Assembly (NCBI RefSeq): GCF_964059235.1
Contig: NZ_OZ060452.1
Span: 1,364,001-1,428,000, forward strand
Direction: 5' to 3'
DNA length: 64,000 nt
DNA from: Candidatus Tisiphia endosymbiont of Nedyus quadrimaculatus
GTDB lineage: Bacteria; Pseudomonadota; Alphaproteobacteria; Rickettsiales; Rickettsiaceae
The notes under the pieces were generated by a model. It was not told the DNA's origin. It made no database searches and worked only from the letters and a program-made list of their open reading frames with translations. Below are positions 1-8,780 of this stretch, piece after piece. The position numbers and the translations under genes were made by a program. Position 1 is the first letter of the stretch. Every line of letters starts with the position of its first letter.

Positions 1-76
1 GGCAAAATGTTTTGAGAAAGATTATAAAAACAAAATTAAGTTGCAAACTGATATTAATTTATAAAATTTATCTTTT

Positions 77-156
77 ACTCGATAATCAAGTTTTTATTGA
101 GTTATATAATTCAGGACAGTTTAAAAGTCATGAAAAGAAGCCGAGAAGATGTCATT
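77..156. repeat. Fragments of two repeat families left of the IS
   Basis: Positions 77-96 carry the end motif ACTCGATAATCAAGTTTTTA of the ~187-bp repeat family seen intact at 42451-42637 and 60080-60265. Positions 117-130 carry GTTTAAAAGTCATG, resembling the ends of the GGTAATTTAAAAGTC family. Both are truncated here, and the IS21 element begins at 157. Nothing coding was recognised in 1-156. Confidence 0.5.
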
Positions 157-313
157 TGTTAAAAAGCGTGCAATAATGACCCACTAAATGGGTTAATGTG
201 CGTTGAAAAATGACCCACCTAAGAAGTGGGAAAAGTAGTACGTTATTAATCCATTATTATCAACCTATACTTCTATTATTTTCAGAATAAATAATAGGAG
301 TATAAAATCAGAG

Positions 314-1819
314 ATGTTAATAATGGAAAGTAAGAGAAAGATATTAGGACGTTATCGTCGTGGAGAAGGTATACGTTCAATAAGTAGAGAATTAAATATA
401 TCACGTAATACAGTTAGAAGTATCATTCGTACGCAAGGAGAGATTAAATCTGATTATATACGAATAATTCAACCTATACCTAAACTCGGGAAATATATTG
501 AGAGTCTTGAGAGGATGTTGCGGGATAATAAGAATTCAAAGCCTAAAAAAACAGGGAAAGCTTTATTTGAGGAGTTAAAGATTTATGGGTATCAAGGCAG
601 TTACTCTGCTGTTAGTCGTTATATTAACACTTGGAATGATAGAAATTTTGAGATTAATATAAAAGCTTGCGTACCTTTATCCTTTGCTCCTGGGGAAGCT
701 TACCAATTTGACTGGAGTAGTGAGCAAGTAATATTAGCTGGAGAAATAATAAATGTTAAAGTAGCTCACTTTGTTTTGTGTTATAGCCGTAAAAAATTTA
801 TCTATATTTATCCTACTGAAGCTCAAGAGATGGTATTTGATGCACATGTTAGAGCCTTTACTTTTTTTGGTGGTAGTCCAACTAAAGGGATTTATGATAA
901 TATGAAGACTGCTGTCAGTAAGGTTTTAAAAGGCTCTAATAATAGAGAATGGAATCCAAAGTTTGAAAAGCTCTGCGCACATTATCTCATTGAACCGATA
1001 GCATGTTCTCCAGCTCGAGGTAATGAAAAAGGTAGGGTTGAGCGACAAGTACAGATTGACCGGGAACAGTTCTTTACTCCTATGCCAAAAGCTTTAACCT
1101 TGCAAGAATTAAACGATATATTAACCAGCAGATTAGTTACTTATAATAGCTCTCATAAACACCCCGAATATAAAGATAAGACTATAGATGAAGCATATCA
1201 ACTAGAACGTAATTTTTTAGTATCCGTGCCTGTATTATTTAACGGTTGCAAAGAAATAGATATCAAGGTTTCTATTACTTGTTTGGCTAGATATGAAAGC
1301 AATAATTATAGCGTTCACTGTAGTTGTGCTGGGAAAATAGTACAATGTAAGATATATGCTGAACATCTAGTATTTATTTATAATGGTCAAGAGGTAGGTC
1401 GTCATAAACGGAAATTTACTAAGGGAGAAACTTGTTATGACGTCAATCATTATCTGCCAATATTAAGGTATAAACCCGGAGCATTAAGAAATGGTGAACC
1501 ATTCCTTAATATGAATTTACCAGAAGAGCTCATAGAAGTTAGAAGACGTCTTGAGAGCAGCCCAGCAGGTACAAGAGATTTTGCTCATATATTATCGTAT
1601 ATAGCAATGGAATCCATAGAAGCAGTAGTATCAGCATGCACCCAAGCACTAAAAATAGGAACTGTTAGTAAGGAGGTAATTTTAAATATTATATTACGTA
1701 ATAAAGATGAGTTAAAAGTAACAGAGCCAAGTAATTACCAAGAATATCATACTTTAAAACATATCCCGAAAGCTAATTGTGAGATATACGATAATTTTCT
1801 CAAGTTAGGAGGTAAGTAA
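314..1819 (+). CDS. IS21-family transposase IstA
   Basis: This DDE transposase carries out cut-and-paste movement of the IS together with IstB. It has 501 residues, normal for the family. An N-terminal helix-turn-helix lies at about residues 18-40 (ISRELNISRNTVRS). The catalytic core has Asp133 in QFDWS, Asp195 in GIYDNMK and a Glu in the GNEKGRVE segment (238 or 243). The C-terminal part is the usual Mu-type beta-barrel-like region. The first ATG is at 314 and a second (MESKRK) at 323; AGGAG at 296-300 fits either loosely. The stop codon shares one base with the istB start. The protein is identical to the one encoded at 39002-40507, so the two copies are recent or kept alike by gene conversion. 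Confidence 0.95.
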   Translation: MLIMESKRKILGRYRRGEGIRSISRELNISRNTVRSIIRTQGEIKSDYIRIIQPIPKLGKYIESLERMLRDNKNSKPKKTGKALFEELKIYGYQGSYSAVSRYINTWNDRNFEINIKACVPLSFAPGEAYQFDWSSEQVILAGEIINVKVAHFVLCYSRKKFIYIYPTEAQEMVFDAHVRAFTFFGGSPTKGIYDNMKTAVSKVLKGSNNREWNPKFEKLCAHYLIEPIACSPARGNEKGRVERQVQIDREQFFTPMPKALTLQELNDILTSRLVTYNSSHKHPEYKDKTIDEAYQLERNFLVSVPVLFNGCKEIDIKVSITCLARYESNNYSVHCSCAGKIVQCKIYAEHLVFIYNGQEVGRHKRKFTKGETCYDVNHYLPILRYKPGALRNGEPFLNMNLPEELIEVRRRLESSPAGTRDFAHILSYIAMESIEAVVSACTQALKIGTVSKEVILNIILRNKDELKVTEPSNYQEYHTLKHIPKANCEIYDNFLKLGGK

Positions 1820-2568
1820 TGAACAATGTATATCAAGAATCTACTAGAGAAGATATTATAAATGTTATGAGAAAGCTAAAATTTACAGGGATGCTTGAGT
1901 CTTATGATGAAATTATATCTGATGCCATAAGGCGTAAAGAAGCCTCGAATTATATTTTACATAATTTATTAAAATCTGAACTAACAACACGAACTCTTAG
2001 GTCTATTCAAAGTAGGATTAGCGCAGCAAAGTTTCCTGAGAAAAAAGATATAGATAATTTCATATTTATCGATACCCCAATAAACCAAGAACAAATTATG
2101 CATCTATATAGTTGCGAGTTTATTAAAACATCTAGAAATATAATCCTAGTTGGTGGTACTGGTAGCGGTAAAACTCACCTAGCTATTGCATTAAGTACAA
2201 AAGCAGTACGAAAAGGTTATAAATCAAGATTTTTTAATCTTGTAGATCTTGCTAATCAATTAGAATATGAAAAGAACTCTGCTCAGGTAGGAAAACTAGC
2301 AGCTTCCTTGCAAAAAATAGATGTACTAGTCCTAGATGAGCTTGGTTATCTACCATTTTCTAAGAATGGCGGTCAACTTATCTTTCATCTATTATCTAAA
2401 ATACATTCCAACACTTCAATTATTATTACTACTAATCTTATATTCTCAGAATGGTCACAAATATTTGGTTGTAATAAAATGACTTCAGCGCTACTTGATA
2501 GAGTTTGTCATAATTGTGATATCATTGAAACGGGAAATGAAAGTTATCGTATGAAAAAAAAACAATAG
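1819..2568 (+). CDS. IS21-family helper ATPase IstB
   Basis: This AAA+ ATPase helps IstA choose targets and assemble the strand-transfer complex. It has 249 residues, with Walker A GGTGSGKT at about 112-119 and Walker B VLVLDELGY at about 169-177. The N-terminal part (1-90) is the helical IstB_N-type region. The ATG overlaps the istA stop (TAATG) and is preceded by AGGAGG at 1808-1813, so translation is coupled to istA. The protein is identical to that of the second copy. Confidence 0.95.
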   Translation: MNNVYQESTREDIINVMRKLKFTGMLESYDEIISDAIRRKEASNYILHNLLKSELTTRTLRSIQSRISAAKFPEKKDIDNFIFIDTPINQEQIMHLYSCEFIKTSRNIILVGGTGSGKTHLAIALSTKAVRKGYKSRFFNLVDLANQLEYEKNSAQVGKLAASLQKIDVLVLDELGYLPFSKNGGQLIFHLLSKIHSNTSIIITTNLIFSEWSQIFGCNKMTSALLDRVCHNCDIIETGNESYRMKKKQ

Positions 2569-2599
2569 TTCTAGACTTATGTGGGTCATTTTTCAACGC

Positions 2600-2722
2600 T
2601 TATTGACAATTAATAGCTTCACTCAATTCTTGTTGGCTTATGCCGAGCATTATACGACGCTTTTTTAAACGCATACCTACAATTATATTTATTCTTTCTT
2701 TTGATTCATTAGATTTATTCAT
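2600..2722 (-). pseudogene. Xre-family regulator truncated by the IS21 end
   Basis: On the minus strand an ATG at 2722 opens 38 codons ending exactly at 2609, the first base outside the IS. The peptide runs MNKSNESKERINIIVGMRLK and then KRRIMLGISQQELSEAIN, which is the first half of a Cro/C1-type helix-turn-helix as found in small rickettsial regulators. Reading continues into the IS for two codons and stops at TAA (2600-2602). The second half of the DNA-binding domain is missing. It is not found on the far side of the IS (156 downward) nor beside the other IS copy, which suggests a rearrangement after insertion. It is too short to be functional. Confidence 0.8.
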
Positions 2723-2782
2723 TGTTATAATAATTTAATATTTCCCTATCTATTACAACTAATGATAGTATAGTATTCTAAC

Positions 2783-4291
2783 TTAATCAAGTAATTTTTT
2801 ATTGATATTGATAAGATTTTTTATTAAAATGTAACTAATAAGGATAGTTATTATTGCTAACAAGGCACATATATCTCCAAATTGTGAGTATAAAGTTTCA
2901 AATTTTAGCTTGTCGGGAAGTAAGTTATCTATATAACCTACTTCATTGATGCTACGTTGTTGAATAATTCTGCCTACGGGATCTATTACAGCCGATATAC
3001 CATTATTAGCCGCTCTAAGCATAGGAAGACCGTTTTCTACACTACGCATACGACTGATCTGTAAATGTTGGTATGGACCAGTGGAGTTTCCATACCATGC
3101 ATCGTTAGTGACATTAATGATCACATCTGAGAGTTTATTACTCGTTCGAACAAAATTTGGAAAAATTGATTCATAGCAAATAAGTGGTTTTATGGTTATA
3201 TTAGGTTTATCAAGACTAACGATCTGTCCATCTCCTGCGGTATAATCTAACAACCCAGGGGTTAGTTTCTTAAATGGGAATAGCCATTTGAGAGGCATAT
3301 ACTCACCAAATGGTACTAAATGAGATTTATGATACTCAAATAATTTATTTCCCACTTCTGTTAAAGCGTATAAACTCGTATAAATTTCAAAATCCTCCCC
3401 GTTCTTACCATTATTTGTTATACCACCAGTAATTAAAATTGCCTTTTTACTTTCCAGCATCTTTAATATTTTTATTTTGATTGGTTGGTAATCATGCGGT
3501 GCTACCATAGCAGCTTCCGACCATATAATTAGGTCTACGTTGCCCGGCTCTTTAGACAATGCGATATGAAGATTAAAATTTTTCCAAAATTCTTCAACGT
3601 CCCACTTAGCAATTTGTGGAATACTTGGCTGAACTAGTCGGACTTTTATATTTGAGAAGCTGGTAGGATTGTTATGTAGCTTTAATAAACCGTAGGAAGT
3701 TATTAGAACGATTATTACCAATGAATTTGCTAATAATATTTTTAATAGATTATATTGTTTAGTAAAGATATGATAAAAACTAGTTGATATATATATTACA
3801 ATAAAACTTAAACCATATATTCCTATGATACTAGAAGACTGAATTAGAATATCAGAAAATGAAAAAGCATATCCAAGCAAATTCCATGGTAACCCGGTAA
3901 ATATCCATGATCTTACCCATTCAAAAAATACCCAATAAAGGCAAAAAATAAACTGATAAAAATGATGATTCTTGGCTAGGAATCCGAAACCACAGATTGT
4001 AGCAATGAAACAAGCCAAAATAATTGGTAGACCAAATAATGCCAGTGGCACTGCCCACCAAAATTCATCAATATAAACAGTAACCCCTATACTAATCCAG
4101 TATATACTGACTAAAAAATGCCCATAGCCAAATATAAAACCTAATATAGAAGCTTCTTTCCAGCTATTAGCAATTTGTACTTGATAACATAGCAGTGCCA
4201 AGGCAAATAATCCAGGTATAAAGAAAATTGGAGCAAAAACTAAACCACTAATCATACCTGAAATCAGGGTGAATATTTTGGATGAGAACAT
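2783..4291 (-). CDS. lnt: Apolipoprotein N-acyltransferase
   Basis: Lnt adds the third acyl chain to the N-terminal cysteine of lipoproteins in the inner membrane, the last step of lipoprotein maturation. At 502 residues it has the normal length. The N-terminal ~215 residues are a bundle of hydrophobic segments ([10 protein letters not shown] is a family signature). The C-terminal half is the nitrilase-like domain. The catalytic triad is visible as Glu in IIWSEAAM, Lys in the middle of the domain near [11 protein letters not shown], and Cys in [16 protein letters not shown] follows as expected. It is divergent from fabI with about 90 bp between the starts. It supplies mature lipoproteins, such as LptE in this window. 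Confidence 0.95.
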   Translation of the reverse strand: MFSSKIFTLISGMISGLVFAPIFFIPGLFALALLCYQVQIANSWKEASILGFIFGYGHFLVSIYWISIGVTVYIDEFWWAVPLALFGLPIILACFIATICGFGFLAKNHHFYQFIFCLYWVFFEWVRSWIFTGLPWNLLGYAFSFSDILIQSSSIIGIYGLSFIVIYISTSFYHIFTKQYNLLKILLANSLVIIVLITSYGLLKLHNNPTSFSNIKVRLVQPSIPQIAKWDVEEFWKNFNLHIALSKEPGNVDLIIWSEAAMVAPHDYQPIKIKILKMLESKKAILITGGITNNGKNGEDFEIYTSLYALTEVGNKLFEYHKSHLVPFGEYMPLKWLFPFKKLTPGLLDYTAGDGQIVSLDKPNITIKPLICYESIFPNFVRTSNKLSDVIINVTNDAWYGNSTGPYQHLQISRMRSVENGLPMLRAANNGISAVIDPVGRIIQQRSINEVGYIDNLLPDKLKFETLYSQFGDICALLAIITILISYILIKNLININKKLLD

Positions 4292-4378
4292 ATAATGTTA
4301 TTTTGATAAAAGTTGTTTACAAAAATATACATCATGCTATTGTTTGGGCAAGGTTTTAATAAAAATAAAAGAATATAT

Positions 4379-5188
4379 ATGCAAGTTAAAGTCACTGGTT
4401 TGCTTGATGGTAAGAAGGGATTAATTACAGGTGTCGCTAATAATTTATCAATATCTTGGGCTATTGCTCAAATGGCCAAAGAACATGGTGCAAACTTAGC
4501 CTTTACCTATCAAGGAGAAGTGCTTGCAAAACGCGTTATACCACTTGCTGAAGAAATTAAGTGTGATTTCGTTGTTCCGTGTGATGTAACAGATGCAGAA
4601 TCACTTGATAATTTGTTTAAAATTATTGAGCAGAAGTGGGGCAAACTCGATTTCTTGGTTCATTCTATTGCTTTTTCTGATAGGAATGAATTACAAGGCA
4701 GATACATAGATACCTCATTGTCTAACTTTCTTAATACCATGAATATATCATGTTATTCTCTAATTGCCTTGGCAAAACGTGCAGAACCTTTGATGCAAGA
4801 TGGTGGCAGTATCCTTACCCTAACTTATTATGGTTCACAAAAAGTAGTCCGTAATTATAATGTCATGGGGCCTGCTAAAGCTGCGTTAGAATCTAGTGTA
4901 AAATATCTTGCAACTGATATGGGATCAAATAACATCCGAGTAAATGCCATATCAGCTGGTCCTATAAAAACTCTAGCATCTAGTGGTATTAATGATTTCA
5001 AAACTATGTTAGCTCTCCATGAAGCTGCATCGCCGTTACGCAGAAACACTTCTCAGCGTGATGTTGCAGGGGCTACATTATACTTGCTGAGTAACTTAGC
5101 AGAAGGAGTTACTGGTGAAATACATTATGTAGATTGTGGCTATAACACTACAGTAGGGATGGGTAAAGCTTCTAGTAATTGCCATTAA
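4379..5188 (+). CDS. fabI: Enoyl-[acyl-carrier-protein] reductase (NADH)
   Basis: FabI is a short-chain dehydrogenase-type enzyme that performs the last reduction of each fatty acid elongation cycle. I take the start at 4379 (MQVKVTGLLDGKKG, 269 residues). The reading frame is open upstream to 4313, but that extension has no family counterpart. The nucleotide-binding region is GLITGVANNLSISWAIAQ, and the catalytic Tyr-x6-Lys is YNVMGPAK in the middle of the protein. SAGPIKTLASSGI is the substrate-loop region. The frame ends shortly before a dense block of repeats. Annotation by homology is secure. Confidence 0.95.
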   Translation: MQVKVTGLLDGKKGLITGVANNLSISWAIAQMAKEHGANLAFTYQGEVLAKRVIPLAEEIKCDFVVPCDVTDAESLDNLFKIIEQKWGKLDFLVHSIAFSDRNELQGRYIDTSLSNFLNTMNISCYSLIALAKRAEPLMQDGGSILTLTYYGSQKVVRNYNVMGPAKAALESSVKYLATDMGSNNIRVNAISAGPIKTLASSGINDFKTMLALHEAASPLRRNTSQRDVAGATLYLLSNLAEGVTGEIHYVDCGYNTTVGMGKASSNCH

Positions 5189-5237
5189 CTATACTGAATC
5201 GTATATGTCCCTACTTCGTTCATCCCTGCTTCCCTTT

Positions 5238-5336
5238 ATGTCATTCCCGTGCAGGTAGCGGAATCCATAATATCCAATAGCCTTTACAGGTTATTTTTTG
5301 GATTCCTGCTTTCGCAGGAATGACATCGTTTTTGGT
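5238..5336. repeat. RPE-like palindromic element (GTCATTCCC family)
   Basis: A ~95-bp imperfect palindrome of the form ATGTCATTCCCG...CAGGAATGACATCG, with an AT-rich centre (AATAGCC...GGTTATTTTTT). The same design recurs at 7021-7114, 16557-16642, 18885-18970, 20721-20806, 21859-21944, 28527-28619, 36360-36414, 38103-38188, 57301-57392 and 57456-57547. The name RPE-like refers to rickettsial palindromic elements; I infer similarity of type, not family identity. Confidence 0.8.
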
Positions 5337-5352
5337 TCTGTAAGTACCATTA

Positions 5353-5533
5353 CCATAGTACCCTACATTTTTTGTGTAATCGCACCTACAGACCCCACAA
5401 TCGTCATTGCGAGGAGCTGCGACAGCAGCGACATGGCAATCTTTATGCAGTATTACGCCTTACCTCACTAGATCGCCACGGCATCTAAAGATGCCTCGCG
5501 ATGACGATTATAGAAAAAAGTAGGGTATTATGG
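5353..5533. repeat. MITE-like repeat, family A (CCATAGTACCCTACATTTTT)
   Basis: A 181-bp element with terminal inverted repeats CCATAGTACCCTACATTTTT and its complement (ATGTAGGGTATTATGG-type right end). Its core contains CGTCATTGCGAGGAGCTGCG and GATGCCTCGCGATGACGATT. Near-identical copies lie at 36661-36842 and 52021-52195, and one begins at 63960 and runs off the window. Together with the palindrome at 5238 it fills the gap between fabI and the GTA genes. Confidence 0.85.
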
Positions 5534-5551
5534 ACATCTAGCCTGCCTTAC

Positions 5552-6355
5552 CTAAATCACTTTGATAAAGTTATCATCAGGAATCAATGGCTCTCCTCTG
5601 AAATTTACTGCATTGTTGAACTTATTGCAACAAGTTATAAATTTTTTATCACAACCTACAGTAAGTAAAACAATTTTATTATGCTTCATATTATCGGGAA
5701 TTGTTTTATCCAATGTAATTAAATTCTCAGAATGATTAAGGATTTTACTATAAAACTGAGCATTACCCTGACCATCAGCTAAACTAGCATCCCCGTAATT
5801 GAAATAACCATTTTCTTTATCAAGGTTTGAGATAACCATAGTTCTACCAAACATTTCCTTAATATTATATATCTGACTATAAACTGTTTTATCTATTTTG
5901 CATTTCAAATCACCAAAATTAGCACGACAATTCTTACTAAAAGATTGCAGTAACGACTGATTATATACATCTATATTTGGCTCTAAACGTAAAGTAAAAT
6001 CCAAATCTCTTTTGGTATAAGTGATGCAGCGATAAGTAACAAAATGCCTACAAGAGTTAGCAAAACAAACATATATCTTGACCATAGCTTGTGCTAAATC
6101 ATGATGTTGCTTTACTCCCTCATTCTCAAAAACTCCTTCTAAGATAATGTAATTCTGGGCAGAATCATTAAATCCTCCTTCCTTTAAAGTCACTCCAGAA
6201 TTCGGAACAAATATTACATTATCAATTGATAATGATCTATCAGACTCGGTAAGATACAGATCAAGACTATCTTGTAGTTTTATATGGAAACAATAAGTAA
6301 ACCCCTGTAATTCAGCTATGGGATTATCAATATTTTCTGCTAAAGCTACTGTCAT
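5552..6355 (-). CDS. GTA/phage tail protein, DUF2163-like (RcGTA g13-type baseplate hub)
   Basis: The 267-residue protein resembles DUF2163/TIGR02218 proteins, which in the Rhodobacter gene transfer agent (g13) form the baseplate hub at the tail tip. Visible support is the cysteine-containing segment CRANFGDLKCKIDKT near residues 148-163, the beta-rich N-terminal half (FTYCFHIKLQDS) and the C-terminal VGCDKKFITCCNKFNNAVNF with GEPLIPDDNF. Its start overlaps the stop of the upstream g12-like gene by 4 bases, the same order as in GTA clusters. The g14 peptidase and g15 genes that normally follow are absent; only repeats follow. Family assignment is from motif recognition. Confidence 0.8.
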   Translation of the reverse strand: MTVALAENIDNPIAELQGFTYCFHIKLQDSLDLYLTESDRSLSIDNVIFVPNSGVTLKEGGFNDSAQNYIILEGVFENEGVKQHHDLAQAMVKIYVCFANSCRHFVTYRCITYTKRDLDFTLRLEPNIDVYNQSLLQSFSKNCRANFGDLKCKIDKTVYSQIYNIKEMFGRTMVISNLDKENGYFNYGDASLADGQGNAQFYSKILNHSENLITLDKTIPDNMKHNKIVLLTVGCDKKFITCCNKFNNAVNFRGEPLIPDDNFIKVI

Positions 6356-6942
6356 ATAACCTCCAATAATTCTATGGGAGATAATTCTATTGACCCGTCA
6401 GAAGAATAAAAATATTCAAAACTATCACTAGCAAATCGCACAGCTACATCAAAAATAAAATTACCTGTCAAAATTTGATCTTTATCTAATGGTTTTGGCA
6501 AGGTTACTACTCCAGTATTATAATCAACTTGAATTTCTGTATTGATATCATTAACATAGAATTCTCCACTACCAAATACCGGTTTACTAATTGTCCTAGC
6601 ATAGGGCAAAATTGGGTCTTCATATAGTTTAACCAGTTGGAATTGAGTTAATTCCCCATCACCTTTGCCAATAATTTGCCTTGATACTTGATAATCAACA
6701 TTATCTCTAAAACGAAAGGCAAAATTCCCTCCTCTTCTCGCTCTAAAGAAAGAACTAAACTGTTCAAATTCGAGACTACTCAGACGACAATTTTTAATCA
6801 AATATTTTTGTTTAGCATATTCTCTATCTAAATTTCTCACTTCTCTGCCCGATAATGTCATAGCACAAGAAGTAGCAAATTCTGGTCTGCCAACAGCAAA
6901 AGTTTCAATAAATTTTGGCATACGTATATCATGAAAATTCAT
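6352..6942 (-). CDS. GTA/phage tail protein, DUF2460-like (RcGTA g12-type)
   Basis: The 196-residue protein matches the DUF2460/TIGR02217 pattern. The N-terminus has FHDIRMPKFIETFAVGRPEF, followed by NLDREYAKQKYLI, then FSSFFRARRGGNFAFRFRDN with the family-typical FRD..DY at about residues 75-83. The C-terminus has YNTGVVTLPKPL and FDVAVRFASD. In RcGTA this is a distal tail protein next to g13. It overlaps the g13-like gene (ATGA). The upstream neighbours expected in a GTA (g9, g10, tape measure g11) are missing and are replaced by a repeat and two unrelated genes. Confidence 0.85.
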   Translation of the reverse strand: MNFHDIRMPKFIETFAVGRPEFATSCAMTLSGREVRNLDREYAKQKYLIKNCRLSSLEFEQFSSFFRARRGGNFAFRFRDNVDYQVSRQIIGKGDGELTQFQLVKLYEDPILPYARTISKPVFGSGEFYVNDINTEIQVDYNTGVVTLPKPLDKDQILTGNFIFDVAVRFASDSFEYFYSSDGSIELSPIELLEVI

Positions 6943-6963
6943 AATTTCTCCTGTAAATGTGTC

Positions 6964-7171
6964 ATACCATTTCCCATTATTAACTACGCTATTTAGTGCT
7001 ACAGTTGTAGTACTAATGTCAAAACGATGTCATCCCAGCGAAAGCTGAGATCTAATAATGTTTAATAGTCTTTTAGGCTATTTTTTTAGATTCCCGCCGT
7101 TGCTAAGAATGACAGCTTTGGGTAGTAACTACAACTGTAGTATTAGCGTAGTTAATAATAGGAAATGGTAT
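6964..7171. repeat. MITE-like repeat, family E, intact copy
   Basis: A 208-bp element with long terminal inverted repeats. The left end begins ATACCATTTCCCATTATTAA, and the right end is its complement over 28 bases with one mismatch, closing with GGAAATGGTAT. It contains an internal palindrome of the GTCATCCC type at 7021-7114. It overlaps the last ~69 bases of the MNT gene on the minus strand. The other copy, at 16495-18366, is split by two later insertions. Confidence 0.88.
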
Positions 7172-7441
7172 CAGATCTTTTTCTATCAGCGACCTAAAAT
7201 CCTCATTCATATCAACAAGCCATCTTTTAACATCTACTTTAATTGGCAAATCAGATTCTGCTAATTCCTCTTGCAAGTTAAGTAATTCTTCATCACTTAT
7301 TAGCTCCATAATGCAGAGGTCAAGATCAGAAAATTTCCTATTGCTACCTTTACTGCGAGAGCCATATGCTTGAAATGTATACGGATATTTTTTTAAGATA
7401 GATTTCAATAATAAAAAATCTTCTTGTTCAAGATTAATCAT
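7103..7441 (-). CDS. MNT-domain nucleotidyltransferase with repeat-encoded tail
   Basis: A small nucleotidyltransferase of the minimal (MNT) type. The active-site pattern AYGSRSKG followed by SDLDL is at about residues 25-43, and a third acidic position in KVDVKRW is near 75. Such proteins usually act as antitoxins that AMPylate a HEPN ribonuclease, but no HEPN gene is adjacent. The last ~22 residues ([20 protein letters not shown]...) are encoded by the family E repeat, so the original C-terminus was replaced. It sits inside the GTA cluster between the Rpn-like gene and g12. It may be an orphan antitoxin or a remnant. Confidence 0.75.
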   Translation of the reverse strand: MINLEQEDFLLLKSILKKYPYTFQAYGSRSKGSNRKFSDLDLCIMELISDEELLNLQEELAESDLPIKVDVKRWLVDMNEDFRSLIEKDLIPFPIINYANTTVVVTTQSCHS

Positions 7442-7474
7442 TTAATTTCTCCAAATCATTTGAGTATACAAAGC

Positions 7475-8293
7475 TTATTTCTTTAGCTTTTCTATTTCTT
7501 CTATGGATAGTTCTGTATATTTAACTATTTTTTCTATCGGCTCATTATCAGCTAGCATTTTTTTTGCCATTGCTATTTTTTCTTCAGCTTTACCTTTATT
7601 AAAATTTTCTTCTAGAGCAATTTCTTCTGCATCTTCCTGCAATTTGGTTCTAATATATAAGTCGTATTCTGCTGGGGTAAGCTTATACCGTTCAATCATA
7701 TGGTAAGCATCTAATACCTTACTGCTCTTAATATCTTTAGGTGGTTCTGTCTCTTGTGTTGCACATTTGAATAGATGTAACCACTCATCAGCAACACTCG
7801 TTAATTGTGTTTTTTTAAATTTTCCAAGCTCTATAAATATATAAGAGAGGTCAAATAAATATTGTTTATTAGTAGTAGTCTCAACATTTTTATGAATACT
7901 TATATAAGGCACTTCTTTGTCAAATATTCTAGTTTTTACCAATGAAATCACTATTACTGGCAATAAATCCAAGTGAGTTAAACCTTCTATAAGTTGCCCA
8001 ACATATGAATGGGCAGAATAATATTGTACTCTTTTTAAATAATCGGTTTCATTTCTTTTCTGCATTTCGATAATGTACCAGTTTCCTGATTCATCTTTAA
8101 CTTTTAAATCAAATACACTTCTCCTACCCTTATGAATCCCCGCTAATTCTTCTACTGGAATAAATTCAATTTCCTTAATTCTGTACATTTCAGATAAATC
8201 AAGAACACTATTAAGAAATTCTTTTAAATTCTCCTTATCACGGAAGATTTTCTTAAACAAACTATCATTTGTTGGGTCTAAATATTTTTCCAT
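7475..8293 (-). CDS. Rpn/PD-(D/E)XK nuclease family transposase-like protein
   Basis: The protein belongs to the large PDDEXK_2/Rpn group common in Rickettsiales. It begins MEKYLDPTNDSLFKKIF, followed by the nuclease core FDLKVKDESGNWYIIEMQKR (Asp and Glu-x-Gln). The middle has YVGQLIEGLTHLDLLPVIVI and the C-terminal helical tail ends SIEEIEKLKK. I choose the start at 8293 (272 residues) because GGGAG precedes it; the frame is open to 8335. Rpn relatives are DNA endonucleases implicated in recombination or phage defence. It is inserted between the g8-like and g12-like GTA genes. Confidence 0.8.
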   Translation of the reverse strand: MEKYLDPTNDSLFKKIFRDKENLKEFLNSVLDLSEMYRIKEIEFIPVEELAGIHKGRRSVFDLKVKDESGNWYIIEMQKRNETDYLKRVQYYSAHSYVGQLIEGLTHLDLLPVIVISLVKTRIFDKEVPYISIHKNVETTTNKQYLFDLSYIFIELGKFKKTQLTSVADEWLHLFKCATQETEPPKDIKSSKVLDAYHMIERYKLTPAEYDLYIRTKLQEDAEEIALEENFNKGKAEEKIAMAKKMLADNEPIEKIVKYTELSIEEIEKLKK

Positions 8294-8372
8294 ATCAATT
8301 ACTCCCTTTTCCTTCAATATTATTAACTCTATCATTTTCTGATCTTTGAGTATATGGAATAGTTGATTTTCA

Positions 8373-8780
8373 TCAACTATTCCCCTTCAATAAAGCTTTA
8401 TAATCTATCGTAAGCTTAGTAGTTATAAGGTCAGAACTACGCTGAAAATTTATATTACATGCTTTCATACTAGCAACAATATAATCTTGAAGAATACATG
8501 CATTAGCTGTTAATTTATTAGTAATTTTTTCAGCAAGTAAAGTCAACAGGCCTTGGTTTTTATCCCTAGCAAAAGCACTTATCTCAAATTCTACCTCGTA
8601 AATATTTTGCTCTAATCTTGATATATTTTCAACTTTCAAAATATTTATTAGTAAGAACGGATATTTTGCATCCTGAACTACCGATATATAAATTCGGTCA
8701 ACGCTAAGTCTAATATCTTGGTCACTAGATAATAATTTATATATTGTCATGTGAAAATCATGAATAAAATTAACAGACAT
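8373..8780 (-). CDS. GTA/phage DUF3168-like protein (RcGTA g8-type)
   Basis: A 135-residue protein with a DUF3168-type layout: IYKLLSSDQDIRLSV at the N-terminus, a central VVQDAKYPFLLINI, and a C-terminal strand region ending TKLTIDYKALL. In phages and RcGTA this family lies between the head-tail adaptor and the major tail protein and is involved in tail completion. Its first bases overlap the adaptor gene by 11 bases, as expected for a packed structural operon. The downstream tail genes are lost here. Confidence 0.72.
   Translation of the reverse strand: MSVNFIHDFHMTIYKLLSSDQDIRLSVDRIYISVVQDAKYPFLLINILKVENISRLEQNIYEVEFEISAFARDKNQGLLTLLAEKITNKLTANACILQDYIVASMKACNINFQRSSDLITTKLTIDYKALLKGNS

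Larger units (their letters stand above)
157..2608 (+). mobile_element. IS21-family insertion sequence, copy 1
   Basis: The element is delimited by comparison with the inverted copy at 38189-40664: the two sequences become identical at 157 and separate after 2608. The ends are imperfect inverted repeats. The left end begins TGTTAAAAAGCGTGCAATAA, the reverse-complemented right end begins TGTCAATAAGCGTTGAAAAA, and both continue into ATGACCCA. A second internal repeat with GCGTTGAAAAATGACCCA lies at 202-218, as is usual for the multiple transposase-binding repeats of IS21 elements. It carries istA and istB. No convincing 4-8 bp target duplication is present; only ATT is shared by both flanks. 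Confidence 0.93.

Noticed and set aside
157-2611. ATT on both sides of IS21 copy 1 as target duplication
   Set aside because: Only three bases in AT-rich DNA, below the 4-8 bp expected for IS21, and the inserted regulator is not continuous across the element.
4313-4378. N-terminal extension of FabI
   Set aside because: AT-rich, no counterpart in the family; the ATG at 4379 gives the usual FabI start.
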